56,759 nt of DNA from DAOTTX01 sp034437515. Lineage in GTDB: Bacteria > Chloroflexota > Anaerolineae > Aggregatilineales > Phototrophicaceae. Position numbers and translations under genes: made by a program. The notes under the pieces are model-generated. The model was not told the origin of the DNA, searched no databases, and saw only the letters and a program-made list of their open reading frames with translations. The stretch lies in contig DAOTTX010000210.1 of NCBI GenBank assembly GCA_034437515.1, positions 1-56,759 on the forward strand. The letters are read 5' to 3'. Shown piece by piece: positions 15,601 through 25,763 of this stretch. The number at the start of each line of letters is the position of its first letter. Within the stretch, counting starts at the first letter, position 1.

Positions 15601-18600
15601 GTGATGTCGAAGAAATACAATCAGGTCGCAAACGTCGATACTATATTCTTGTCTTTATACCCCTGTTGCTAGCAGTGGTGATTTGTGCATCCACCGCTGG
15701 TTTAAACTGGCTGCGCCAGAACCGGCTGGATATTCAAATCGAGCCGATTGCCACCGCAGATTATAGCGCTTGGGAGCGCACACGTTTTGTGCCGGTTCAA
15801 CAACGTTTGGGCACGGCTATTGTCCGTGATAACGGCAATAATGCCGAGTTCCCCACATATGTGGTCATTGGTGTTACTGATGCACCCGATGAGGAACCGA
15901 CACCGACCCCACTATCTCCCGACGAAGAGACTGCTACCAGTATCGCCGCGACCGCGACTGCGACAGTGGATGCACCGGCGACCGCAACGGCCTCGCCAAC
16001 ATTAACCGGTACACCATCATCGACCATCACCGCGACACCGACAATTACGGCAACGGTGACCGTTATCCCTACATCATCTGCAACAGTGACCGCTACGTTA
16101 TCTACAACGGCGACCAGTACGTTGATCCCGACGAATACCCCGGTCAACGCACCGCTGGCAGCCTTTCAGATAACGCCGGTGACCGGCGTCGCTCCACACA
16201 ATATTTCGGTGACTAACCAATCAACAGGTCTTATTTCGAGCTATTCATGGGATTTTGGTGATGGCATTGGCAACGCGACTGTCAGCAACCCCGGCGGCTA
16301 CACCTACACCAATCCTGGTAGTTACGTCGTGAGACTGACGGTCACCGGTCCCGGCGGCAGCAGCGTTGCCACACGCACGGTAACCGTCAGCACGGCCCCG
16401 CCGACAGATACCGATGTGAGCCTGAGTAAATCGGCCTCTGTAAGTGGTGTGACTACAGGTGACACCTTTACTTATACGCTGGTGACGAGCAATAACGGCG
16501 CGATCACGGCGACGAACGTCACAATTACAGATAACCTGCCCGCGCAAGTAGGGTTCGTGTCCTCCGCGCAGTGCAGCGCCAGCGGTCAGTCCGTGACCTG
16601 CAATTTGGGCAACATTGCAAGCGGTGGCAGTGCCAGCGCGACGATCACCGTGCAGGCCAACAGCGCGGGCACGGCGACGAACACGGCGACAGTCAGCGGG
16701 AACGAGGCCGACCCCAACACGAGCAATAACACCGCGTCGGCGACGGTCACGATCAGCGACCCCGTACCGACCGATGCTGATCTGGAAATTATCGCGTTTA
16801 GTCCCAGCACGACCACACCCAACGAGGGCGATCCCGTTACGATAACATTGACCGTGCGTAACAACGGCCCGGCGGCAGCGAGCGGTGTTACGGTCAGTGC
16901 GGCGACGGGTGACACCGGCCTGAGTCTGAGTGGTTACACACCGGGGCAGGGGAGTATGTCCGGTGATACATGGTCGGTCGGTTCGCTGGCCTCCGGGGCG
17001 ACGGCGACGTTAACAATTGATGCGACGGTTGACACCGGTACCGCCGGAACGAGCATCACGCGCACACGCAGCGTCAGCGGTAGCAAGACTGACCCAACAT
17101 CGGGGAATAACAGCGCATCGTTCACGCTCAATGTACAGGCCATCCCTGGTGCAGATTTGAGCCTGAGCAAAACGGCTTCGGTGGCCTCGGCTCTGGTCGG
17201 TGAGCAATTCACTTATACACTGACCGTCACCAACAGCGGCCCCGCCGCTGCCAACAACATCACCATTGTAGATATGCTGCCATCACAGGTGACCTATATC
17301 TCCGGGCCGGGTGTCTGTTCTGAAGCTGCGGGTACGGTGACATGTATTATTCCATTGTTGGGTGGGGCGAACGGTACAGCTTCTGTGATCCTGACGGTTG
17401 AAGCTGTCAGCGTGGGCACTGCGGTGAACAATGCCACCGTCAGTGCTGACGAAACCGACCCTGACATGAGTAATAATTTGGCCTCGACCACGGTCAACAT
17501 CACCGCGCCCACCGAAGCCGATCTCGAATTTACGACATTTACGTTTGATAACTTAAATCCCAACGTCGGCGATGAGATTACCGCGACCGTCGAAATCGTC
17601 AATCGTGGCCCGGCAGATGCGACCAACATCGTGTTGAGCGACAACTTCGGTACGGGCGCGTTAGGCAACCCGACCAACGTGACCCTTTCTCATGGTGCCC
17701 TATCGGATCCACCATACAACGGACGATGGACGATACCGGCGCTGCTGAGCGGCGAGACGGCGACTATGACGGTCACGTTGACGGTCGAAGCCACTGCCGC
17801 CGGGACGACGGTCAGCCGTTGGCGTGAGATCATCGCCAGTGACCAGCCCGACCCCGACTCCACGCCGGATAACGGTGTTGATACTGAAGACGATTACAAC
17901 AGCTATACGGTCGTCGTAAATGCGGCTGATGTTGACCTACAACTGACTAAGACCGCCCCTTCAACAGCGGCGGTCGGCGAAGAATTTGATTACACACTTC
18001 AGGTGGAAAACCTCAGCGCCCTGGATGCAACGGGTGTTACGATCACCGATACACTGCCACCGGAGGTGTCGTTCGTTTCGTCGGCGGCATGCACGGCGAG
18101 CGGTCAGAACGTGGCCTGTGATCTCGGTACTGTTACGGGGACGAGTACGGCAACTGCGACGATCACCGTGCTGGCAGAAAGCGCGGGCACTGCGACGAAC
18201 AACGCGATCGTCTCTACAACCGCGAACGACACAAACAGCGCAAATAATAATGCCAGCGTCGATGTCATCATCAGCGGTGAGGTTGATCTGGTCATGAACT
18301 TAACGGTGAACCCGACCACCGCCCTGGTGACGATTGATGACATCACGTTTACGTTCGACGTGACGAACAACGGCACGCAGACCGCGACAAACGTTCAGGT
18401 CACCGGCGTTCTGCCGGATGATCTCTACTTTATCTCATCGCCACTGTGCACCGCGCCTGACGGACGCAGCGTTACTTGTAATCTGGGCGATATCGCAGCG
18501 GGAATTGCTGCAACTACCACGATTGTGACCCAGGCTTACAGTGAACCACCTTCCATAAGTTACACGGCACGCGCTGATGCCGTAGAGACGGATGTCGCCC

Positions 18601-20900
18601 CGGCTGACAATGAGGATACTGCGACTGTCACAGTTGAAACGCTTGATTGTGACGGAGTGAATGAGCCGAACATCGGCCCGGCGAATGGCGAGTGGTGCAG
18701 TGTAAGCACTATTGTGCTCGATATGGGTGAAAACACGGCTGTGCAAACTGGCCCAGGTTACGATCTGATCTACTATGAACGTGGAGCCGACAGATATCCA
18801 TCTAGCCGGATTAGTATTGATTCCGTTATCATCCAGGTTGGGACGAGCGACAGTGGCCCCTGGACGACGGTAATGAACTGGGGAGGCGGGACACCGGATA
18901 CGAACCTCTCCATTTCATCTTATGCGACCGATGGCGATGGCGAGGTTGATAATGAAAGCATCCCGATGACTTCACCTCCATTGATCGGTACATCGCCGCT
19001 GATAACCGGCATCGGCATTGATGTCGATGCGGTCGCCCCTGCTGGTGTGTATCGTTATGTTCAGGTTACTTCAAGCACAGGCTCTCACTCATTTGATGCA
19101 ATGGAAGCCGTCTACCCTGGCCCGGTGGCGCAGGTCGATCTGGACATTACCGCGCTCTGCTCCACTGACCCTGACTTGTTTAGGCGTTGGCGCGTCCGCA
19201 ACCCCAACCCTATCCCGATAACCTTCGAATGGGTCTATTATCAATCCGGCAATCCACGCACGCCGGAAACCGTGAATGCCGCAAGCGGTGGTACGCCGGG
19301 CGAACTCGTGTTCACGACTCCGACGACAAGTCCCGGGCCAGCATCTCTCGAAGTTTGGGTCGATGGCGTCTTGCAGAGCACGACGGGTGCCAATAACACA
19401 CCATGTGAAATTGATCTTGGTATCAGTAAAGCCGTCGATAAGACGACCGCCGCCGTCGGTGAGCAGGTGACCTTCACCGTGACGATCACCAATACCAGCA
19501 GCACGCGCAACGCATCCGAGGTGGTCGTCACCGATAACATCCCGGCGGGGCTGACCGTCGATAACGTCACGCCGAGTCAGGGGACGTTCACCGCTGGTCA
19601 GTGGACGGTTGGTGCGCTCAACGCGAGTGCCAGCGCAACACTGACGATTGTCGCCCGCCCGCAGGCCAGCCTCGCCGGAACGACGGTAACGAACACGGCC
19701 TCCATTACATCTGCCAAGCAGGGCGACCCGAATACAGGTAATAATTCCGCCTCTGCTGGTGTCGCTGTCGTGACGCCCTCAGCCGATCTTCAGGTGACGC
19801 TGTCTGAGTTCAATCCCGCTAGTATCGACACCGGTGCTGGCTCCACATTGGAAGTGACAATCTTTAATTCTAGCAGTATCCCGGTGACGAACGTCATCGT
19901 GACAAACCTGATACCGGCAGGGGTCAACTATGTCGGCGATACAACCACGCAGGGCAATTATGATACGGGTGCAAACCAGTGGAATGTCGGCACGTTGAGT
20001 GCGGGGGGCACGGCGCAGATCTTCGTCACTGTAAATGCGCCGAGTGCGGGTTCGTTTACATCAACGCCGACTGTTTCCAGCGTAGACATCACTGATCCGA
20101 ACAGCGGCAACGACACCGGAAATGCGACACTGACGGTTATTGACCCCGGCGCGGATATTGTGATTAACACCGGTGCCGTGACGGCTACGCCTGGCACGAT
20201 CCTGGTGGATGAAACGAGTATGATCTCAGTGACGGTGACCAACAACGGCCCACAGACCGCGAACAACGTCACACTAGGATTTACGCTACCCGCTGGCCTC
20301 ACCATCCTCAGTCATGGTTGTAACACGCTGTCAGTCGCTGGTACAGACCATACCTGCACGCTTTCTACACCATTGGGGAGTGGTAGCATCACCATCACAT
20401 TCGAGATGCGCGGCGATGCCTCCGGGTCATATCCGTTGAACTTCACCGCCAGCGCCGACGAAACCGACCCGGTGCCCGGCAACGAAACCGGCAGCGTGAC
20501 ACTCACAGTTGACCCAACGGTCAATATCTTACTGACATTTTTCTTCGCAAGCAACGAAACACCGCTGCAAGGTGAAAACATTACCTACGAACTGCGCGTG
20601 CGCAACCTCGGCCCTGATAATGCGACTGGTGTGCAGATCACTGCACCGGCACCGGCGGGCATAGACTACACCGGGGGCACAACCACCTTCAGCACTTATG
20701 ACCCCATAACCGGCGTATGGGATCTCGGATCACTGGATACGAGTACGGTTGCTATTCTCACGATCAATGCGACGGTTACCGCCAGCGCAGGGACGACGGT
20801 CACAAGTCAAGCGACCGTCACCGGTGTCGATCAAGCGGAGAGCGACACCTCACCTGCTACAAACCAGATTGAGGAAGAGATCACGGTGCAACCGTTCTAG
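15597..20900 (+). CDS. Giant surface protein: N-terminal anchor, Thr-rich stalk, PKD domain and about ten DUF11 repeats
   Basis: A 1767-residue protein. Residues ~14-38 form one membrane helix, with no signal cleavage pattern and no C-terminal anchor, so it is probably a type II protein with its bulk outside. A Thr/Ala/Pro-rich stalk spans about 100-183, followed by a PKD domain at ~185-268 (SYSWDFGDGIGNATVSNPGG; GSYVVRLTV). About ten DUF11-type beta-sandwich repeats begin near 271 and run to the C-terminus. They share a pattern such as VGEQFTYTLTVTNSGPAAA … ITDNLP … SADETDPDMSNN. Six repeats precede and four follow a ~250-residue insert at ~1016-1270 with a different composition (LDCDGVNEPNIGPANGEWCS onward), which could be a ligand-binding domain. 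Such proteins are usually adhesive or structural. It is translationally coupled to the upstream kinase and ends in a 4-bp convergent overlap (CTAG) with the next gene. Confidence 0.88.
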   Translation: MSDVEEIQSGRKRRYYILVFIPLLLAVVICASTAGLNWLRQNRLDIQIEPIATADYSAWERTRFVPVQQRLGTAIVRDNGNNAEFPTYVVIGVTDAPDEEPTPTPLSPDEETATSIAATATATVDAPATATASPTLTGTPSSTITATPTITATVTVIPTSSATVTATLSTTATSTLIPTNTPVNAPLAAFQITPVTGVAPHNISVTNQSTGLISSYSWDFGDGIGNATVSNPGGYTYTNPGSYVVRLTVTGPGGSSVATRTVTVSTAPPTDTDVSLSKSASVSGVTTGDTFTYTLVTSNNGAITATNVTITDNLPAQVGFVSSAQCSASGQSVTCNLGNIASGGSASATITVQANSAGTATNTATVSGNEADPNTSNNTASATVTISDPVPTDADLEIIAFSPSTTTPNEGDPVTITLTVRNNGPAAASGVTVSAATGDTGLSLSGYTPGQGSMSGDTWSVGSLASGATATLTIDATVDTGTAGTSITRTRSVSGSKTDPTSGNNSASFTLNVQAIPGADLSLSKTASVASALVGEQFTYTLTVTNSGPAAANNITIVDMLPSQVTYISGPGVCSEAAGTVTCIIPLLGGANGTASVILTVEAVSVGTAVNNATVSADETDPDMSNNLASTTVNITAPTEADLEFTTFTFDNLNPNVGDEITATVEIVNRGPADATNIVLSDNFGTGALGNPTNVTLSHGALSDPPYNGRWTIPALLSGETATMTVTLTVEATAAGTTVSRWREIIASDQPDPDSTPDNGVDTEDDYNSYTVVVNAADVDLQLTKTAPSTAAVGEEFDYTLQVENLSALDATGVTITDTLPPEVSFVSSAACTASGQNVACDLGTVTGTSTATATITVLAESAGTATNNAIVSTTANDTNSANNNASVDVIISGEVDLVMNLTVNPTTALVTIDDITFTFDVTNNGTQTATNVQVTGVLPDDLYFISSPLCTAPDGRSVTCNLGDIAAGIAATTTIVTQAYSEPPSISYTARADAVETDVAPADNEDTATVTVETLDCDGVNEPNIGPANGEWCSVSTIVLDMGENTAVQTGPGYDLIYYERGADRYPSSRISIDSVIIQVGTSDSGPWTTVMNWGGGTPDTNLSISSYATDGDGEVDNESIPMTSPPLIGTSPLITGIGIDVDAVAPAGVYRYVQVTSSTGSHSFDAMEAVYPGPVAQVDLDITALCSTDPDLFRRWRVRNPNPIPITFEWVYYQSGNPRTPETVNAASGGTPGELVFTTPTTSPGPASLEVWVDGVLQSTTGANNTPCEIDLGISKAVDKTTAAVGEQVTFTVTITNTSSTRNASEVVVTDNIPAGLTVDNVTPSQGTFTAGQWTVGALNASASATLTIVARPQASLAGTTVTNTASITSAKQGDPNTGNNSASAGVAVVTPSADLQVTLSEFNPASIDTGAGSTLEVTIFNSSSIPVTNVIVTNLIPAGVNYVGDTTTQGNYDTGANQWNVGTLSAGGTAQIFVTVNAPSAGSFTSTPTVSSVDITDPNSGNDTGNATLTVIDPGADIVINTGAVTATPGTILVDETSMISVTVTNNGPQTANNVTLGFTLPAGLTILSHGCNTLSVAGTDHTCTLSTPLGSGSITITFEMRGDASGSYPLNFTASADETDPVPGNETGSVTLTVDPTVNILLTFFFASNETPLQGENITYELRVRNLGPDNATGVQITAPAPAGIDYTGGTTTFSTYDPITGVWDLGSLDTSTVAILTINATVTASAGTTVTSQATVTGVDQAESDTSPATNQIEEEITVQPF

Positions 20901-23900
20901 AAAACGATGGTCATCGTGATCTGCCCGATCTTAATCGTGTCATTTTCTTTTACTACCGTCGGAACGCCGGGGCGTAGCGGTTTGCCGGAGATAAATGTGC
21001 CGTTGGTGCTGTTGAGGTCGGTCAGGTAAAGCGTGCCGAGACGCAATTCTAACCGGGCATGCCGTCGGGAGACACTCGTAGAACCTTCATACTCCGTCAG
21101 ATCGAAGTCGATCCGGTAAGCGTTGCCGCCGGTGCTTTGTCGCCCGATAATCAAGGTTTTGTCCGAAGCCATCGCAACCCGTTGCATCCCACTGTTGATT
21201 AAAAACGCGATCTCCTCTCGCGTGCCAAAGCGTTCTTCGCGTTCTTCGGGCATCTCTACGTCGAGCGTGCTTCCCATATTTTGTCGGATGGGCTGTGTGG
21301 AGCGACCGATACGATGACCCATCTCGACCAACCAATCAAGTGCGGCTTCTTCATCAAAAAATGACTTCGCAATGATCTGATCGAATTTACCACTCGAATC
21401 GACATTATGTCGTTCGGCGATCTGACCGGAAACCGAGTCAGAAAATACCACAGCAAGGTTGATGTGTAAGTGTGGGTGATTTCGTAAAAATTTTGTGAGC
21501 TTGGTGCGACCCGCCCGCGTCACGCCGGGTGCGAGCATATCTCGATTGGTCAGCACGAGATAAGACATACTCACTTTCGGTGCGGAAACGTTATAGAGTA
21601 AATTGATCGTGACGCGGTGTTGATGCTCTTGTATGAGATCGAATATATCGTCAGCCCATTTCATCATCAACGCGACAGACAGTGCTTCGATTTCATAGCG
21701 TACGATCTGTTGATCCCGCACCCAATCCCGTTTTAGTTGCGGATAAATATCTGGCATTTTTGCCTCATCTGTTATTGCAATCTCTTCTTCTAGAAGTTCC
21801 TGAACGACATCATCCAATCTGCGTTGCCGACCCAGAGAGAATGCCTCGTCTAACGTGTCTGTGCTGGCAGGGTTTAGTTCGACGTGAAGTGCCTGCACCA
21901 TCTGGTTGACTTCGACATCGTTACGATATGGATGCATAGCTAGCATACCATAAAGCATTGCAGCATATTCAGGTTTGTTGAAGCGCAGCATCAGACGCGC
22001 GATTGCGCCAACCGTGCGGATTACCAGGGTCGTATACCCACTGAGGTGAGCCAGCCGAAGTGCTTCGTACAGGTCTTCTTTACTGTCATGGAATTCTTCA
22101 CGCGCTAAGCGTGCCAGGCCACAACCGAGCAGCGTTTCCGCCAATCCGAACCGGTCACCGTCAGGGTGCCATGTCATCAGGCAGTGCCCAAAATGGATCA
22201 ACGCAGCGTCAATATCACCGGTCATCAGTTCCAGAAAACCGAGGGCTTTATAGCTCCGGGCGATGGCTTCCGGGTTTTGCTGTGCCTTGCGCAGCGTCAG
22301 GCTTTTGCGTATCAGATCATTGGCGCGTGCGTATTCTTCCTGATTAGTGGCGACAATGCCCAGTTCGTTGTAGACCCAGGCGATACCCTCACGATAGCTA
22401 ATTTCCTGGTAGTACTCCATCCCTTTCTCCAGAGAGACCCACGCGGCGGTATATTGACCCAGCCGTGCGAATACCATTCCCATGTTGCTCAGGCTCATAC
22501 CGATACCGAACCGTTCGCCGAGTTGAAGGCGTAATTCATAACTTTCCTGATAATAGTTCAAGGCTTTTTCGTATTCGCCGACATCGGCGGCGGTGGCCCC
22601 CATATTATTGAGCACATCTGCGATGCCCTGAGTATTGTCTGCCTTCCGGAACAGTTTCAGGCTGCGTTCTCTCAATTTTTGGGAGCGTTCCATGTTGCCG
22701 CGCCTGGCTGCCAGCAAACCCAGCATGTTATAGCAGCGTGCCGCGCCAACCTGATCTTTAAGGGTGCGAAACTCATCGAGCGCCGTCCGTAGGGACTGTT
22801 GGGTTGTGGCGTTGTCACCCCTGAGCGCGGCAAGCGTCCCCAACCCGTACAAGGCGGCGGCCCGGTGTTTCGGGTCGGGGATGATATCAGTGATGTTCAG
22901 GCAACGCTCGAATAGAATCTGAGCATCATCCAGACTCCCCAAACGTAGCAACGCTTCCCCGGCGATGAGCATCAATTCGCGTGCCTCGGTGTTTTCCGGG
23001 GCGGAGCCTTCAAACACACGTTCGGCGATTTTTACAATTTCCTGGAAGCTACTGGTCAGCCGCCAGCGTTGCGCCGCCCGCACAGCAAAGATTAGCTCAC
23101 GTTCGACGTTATCAGCCGCGTGCCAGTACTCAGCGAGCAGTGCATCGGACGCTTCACTCGGTTCGTAGAGGTGTTCTAGTGTCGTCGCCAGGGTATGGTT
23201 AATTTGTCGCCGTTGTTCTGCCGTCAATGCTTTGAGAAGGGTTTCGCGCAGTTTGTCATGAGTAAAACGCCATTGATTTTCTTGCATTTCCATAACGGCT
23301 GCATCGTCGCAGGCAAGCAACCACCGGTTAACTTGCGACTGGCTAACATTCATGGCGGCTGTCAACAACTTTACATCCAGGCGGCGGCCGGCGACGGCTG
23401 CGTAAGCCAGGAATCGCTGTGCGTCTTCTGGGACGTGTTTAAGCCGCTGCTGGATGACTTCTATCAGTCCACCTGGGGAGATATGCGCCGGGAGTGGCAT
23501 GTTATCAATTTCGTGCAGCGTACCGACTTCGTCCGCCAGTGCCCGGACGACTTCAACTAAGAAGAACGCATTGCCCTCTGTTTCACGTTCCAGCAAGCTG
23601 ACGAAATCTTCCTTGACGGCGTTCACGCCCAGCATCCCCTTACTCATCTCAGCAATCTCTCGGCGGTTGAAAGACTCCACCAGAATGGTGTGTGCATTTT
23701 GGAAGTGTAACGGCAGGTCGCGCTGTTCCTCACTGCGATAGCTACCGACGATCATCAGCGGTAACGTCTCAACGATGTTGGCGATCTGTCTTAACAGCTC
23801 CAGGTCCTCCATCGCCCAATGCAGATCTTCGAGAATCAACAACGTCGGTTTTTCAATCCGGCGGAACAGATTCACAATCGTTTGCACGAGACGCTGTTGG

Positions 23901-25114
23901 GCGGGGGGGCCTTCTAGCGATAGTATCTCCGGCACATGTTTGTTGATTAACTCCGCAACATCAGGGATGATTTCCTTGAGAATGCTGGCTTCCGCAGCGG
24001 AGGTGCTTGTATCAAGCAGCAGGCGGCGAATGGCATCACGCCACATTTGAAAAGGCAAGCGACCTGAGTTTACCGCTTGCCCTCGTAGGATCGTAAATCG
24101 CTGAACCAGTGCGTTGATGCGCAGTTCGTTAATTAGACGTGACTTGCCTACACCGCTTCGACCACCGATAAGCCAGACATTCCCCTGTTGGCGACGGGTA
24201 TGTTCTAAGGCGGTGTTGAGGCGGTCGAATTCTGTGCTTCGACCGACGAACGAAGCAGTTTGCAGGTAACTCTCGCGGATGGCACGAGTTTCGATAGGAA
24301 GTGAGAGGCCGAAAGCCGCGCTGAGTGCGAGAATCGCATCGTATGCAGTGGGGTAGCGATCTCTCGGATGCTTGGCTAGAAGTTGCCGGATAACTGGTTG
24401 TACTTGTTCGGGCAGCACATCAAAATTTGGGGATTGAAACTTAATTTTCTCGATGAGTGCTTCTGGCGTGATCGCGCTAAACGGTACCTCTCCGGTGAGT
24501 AGTTGATACAGCAAAACACCGATGCTGTATAGATCAACCGTTTCCTGTATCTCTTTACCACCAAACACCTCCGGCGCGAGATAAACCATCGTCCCTTGTG
24601 GTTCGACGATCTGCCCGCGTAGCGCCGACAGGCCGAAATCCAACAAACGGACTTCACCATCGGTGATGAGGATATTCTCCGGTTTAAGATCGCGATGTAC
24701 GATACCGCGCCGGTGCAGGTAGGCGAGCGCCTGTAATAGGCGCAGGACGAAACTGATCTTTTCTTCAAGAGGCCGGTTCGCACAGGCTTCGATAATATCA
24801 GCCGATTCTTCAAGCAGTGTCATGGTCAGGAAGGGCTGTCCGATGTCAGAGAAGCCAAAATCTAACACGCTGATGATATTCGGGTGGCGCAAACGAGATA
24901 ATGTCTGGAATTCCTCGGCGAGATGGCGTAGATACCGGGTTGCGGTTTCTGTCGAAGCATCCGAGAGCAGGTCAACCGGTATCGAGAGGCTTTTGAGCGC
25001 GACCCACGTCTGTGATAGTCGATCATAAGCCTTGTAGACGACGCCCATGCCGCCTGCCCCAATTTCTTCCGCGATGAGATAACGTCCCTGGATTGTCACG
25101 CCTGCGGTAAACAT
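20897..25114 (-). CDS. Ser/Thr protein kinase fused to AAA ATPase, TPR array and FHA domain
   Basis: A 1405-residue cytoplasmic multidomain regulator. Kinase domain at 10-270: glycine loop GAGGMG 19-24, K41, HRDLKPEN 140-147, DFG 159-161, APE 180-182. The ATPase module of the AfsR/MalT/adenylate-cyclase type starts at ~288 (FVGRSTEFDRL) with Walker A GGRSGVGKS at 317-325 and a Walker B-like LLILEDLHWA. TPR repeats fill about 690-1080 (for example NMLGLLAARRGNMERSQKLRERS and NNMGATAADVGEYEKALNYY, in part). A ~130-residue segment at about 1140-1280 (SMSYLVLTNRDMLAPGVTR) resembles a STAS/SpoIIAA-like fold, which is tentative. FHA is the last ~95 residues, with SRRHARLEL and STNGT. The FHA domain may bind the protein's own phosphorylated kinase part. 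No membrane helix is seen. Its target may be the neighbouring two-component/DUF11 system, from location only. Confidence 0.88.
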   Translation of the reverse strand: MFTAGVTIQGRYLIAEEIGAGGMGVVYKAYDRLSQTWVALKSLSIPVDLLSDASTETATRYLRHLAEEFQTLSRLRHPNIISVLDFGFSDIGQPFLTMTLLEESADIIEACANRPLEEKISFVLRLLQALAYLHRRGIVHRDLKPENILITDGEVRLLDFGLSALRGQIVEPQGTMVYLAPEVFGGKEIQETVDLYSIGVLLYQLLTGEVPFSAITPEALIEKIKFQSPNFDVLPEQVQPVIRQLLAKHPRDRYPTAYDAILALSAAFGLSLPIETRAIRESYLQTASFVGRSTEFDRLNTALEHTRRQQGNVWLIGGRSGVGKSRLINELRINALVQRFTILRGQAVNSGRLPFQMWRDAIRRLLLDTSTSAAEASILKEIIPDVAELINKHVPEILSLEGPPAQQRLVQTIVNLFRRIEKPTLLILEDLHWAMEDLELLRQIANIVETLPLMIVGSYRSEEQRDLPLHFQNAHTILVESFNRREIAEMSKGMLGVNAVKEDFVSLLERETEGNAFFLVEVVRALADEVGTLHEIDNMPLPAHISPGGLIEVIQQRLKHVPEDAQRFLAYAAVAGRRLDVKLLTAAMNVSQSQVNRWLLACDDAAVMEMQENQWRFTHDKLRETLLKALTAEQRRQINHTLATTLEHLYEPSEASDALLAEYWHAADNVERELIFAVRAAQRWRLTSSFQEIVKIAERVFEGSAPENTEARELMLIAGEALLRLGSLDDAQILFERCLNITDIIPDPKHRAAALYGLGTLAALRGDNATTQQSLRTALDEFRTLKDQVGAARCYNMLGLLAARRGNMERSQKLRERSLKLFRKADNTQGIADVLNNMGATAADVGEYEKALNYYQESYELRLQLGERFGIGMSLSNMGMVFARLGQYTAAWVSLEKGMEYYQEISYREGIAWVYNELGIVATNQEEYARANDLIRKSLTLRKAQQNPEAIARSYKALGFLELMTGDIDAALIHFGHCLMTWHPDGDRFGLAETLLGCGLARLAREEFHDSKEDLYEALRLAHLSGYTTLVIRTVGAIARLMLRFNKPEYAAMLYGMLAMHPYRNDVEVNQMVQALHVELNPASTDTLDEAFSLGRQRRLDDVVQELLEEEIAITDEAKMPDIYPQLKRDWVRDQQIVRYEIEALSVALMMKWADDIFDLIQEHQHRVTINLLYNVSAPKVSMSYLVLTNRDMLAPGVTRAGRTKLTKFLRNHPHLHINLAVVFSDSVSGQIAERHNVDSSGKFDQIIAKSFFDEEAALDWLVEMGHRIGRSTQPIRQNMGSTLDVEMPEEREERFGTREEIAFLINSGMQRVAMASDKTLIIGRQSTGGNAYRIDFDLTEYEGSTSVSRRHARLELRLGTLYLTDLNSTNGTFISGKPLRPGVPTVVKENDTIKIGQITMTIVF

Positions 25115-25208
25115 GCAACTATGCCCAAATAATATTTTGACAGCGGATGACTTGCAGCAGTGAAGGCGACGGTGCGGTATCGTTCAATAGAAATTGTAAC
25201 TTATTTGG

Positions 25209-25240
25209 GGGAAAACAAAATGCCAACATAGACGTTGGCA
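25209..25240 (-). terminator. Rho-independent terminator of msrB
   Basis: On the minus strand TGCCAAC/GTTGGCA forms a 7-bp stem with a 6-base loop (25221-25240), followed by TTTTGTTTT. It lies 60 bases after the msrB stop. Confidence 0.75.
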
Positions 25241-25302
25241 CTTATCCGAACAAAGGCTATACATTTGGGCGAGGAGCAGGGTTGCGGTCTTTTCTTTGTT
25301 CG

Positions 25303-25710
25303 TCATTCGTCCGCGTCGAGGTCAAGCGCGGCGGAGTTAATGCAGTAACGTAGGCCGGTCTTATCGCGTGGGCCGTCCTCGAAGACGTGACCCAGGTGAG
25401 ACTCGCACTGCCCGCAGACGACCTCGACCCGGCGCATCCCGTGGCTGAAGTCTTCGCGCAGTTCGACATTGCCTTCTTGGACCATATCGTAAAAGCTGGG
25501 CCAGCCACTGTTGGATTCAAACTTGGTATCTGACGCAAACAATGGATTGCCACAGGCCGCACAGCGATAAACGCCGGGTGTCTTTGTATTGACGTACTCA
25601 CCGGTGAATGGGCGCTCGGTGGCCTGTTCACGCAGCACGGCGTACTGCTCCGGGGTGAGCAAATCGCGCCATTCCTGTTCGCTCTTCTGGACTTTTTCTT
25701 TACCTGTCAT
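25303..25710 (-). CDS. msrB: Peptide-methionine (R)-S-oxide reductase
   Basis: A 135-residue MsrB that reduces the R epimer of methionine sulfoxide in oxidised proteins. All signature elements are present: CAACGNPLF and CGQC (the two zinc-binding CxxC motifs), SGWPSFYD, HLGHVFEDGP, and RYCINSAAL with the catalytic Cys. The frame is open from an ATG at 25740, but the ATG at 25710 (MTGKEKV) has AGAGGAAAG just upstream and gives the usual length. There is no signal peptide, so it acts in the cytoplasm. It ends in a clear terminator. Confidence 0.95.
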   Translation of the reverse strand: MTGKEKVQKSEQEWRDLLTPEQYAVLREQATERPFTGEYVNTKTPGVYRCAACGNPLFASDTKFESNSGWPSFYDMVQEGNVELREDFSHGMRRVEVVCGQCESHLGHVFEDGPRDKTGLRYCINSAALDLDADE

Positions 25711-25763
25711 ACGACTTTCCTCTAACAATTTACGTGACATCTGTCTCTATTATAACGTTCGAG

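Noticed and set aside
15797..20581. Many long open frames antisense to the DUF11 gene, some with membrane-like translations
   Set aside because: They are a by-product of the Thr/Val/Ala-rich codons of the sense strand (ACG/GTC/GCG), have no start signals and read as Val/Ala-rich low-complexity sequence.
16400..20880. Periodic similarity within the DUF11 gene as a possible CRISPR or tandem DNA repeat
   Set aside because: The periodicity is at protein level (~110-130 residues) and the DNA copies are strongly diverged.
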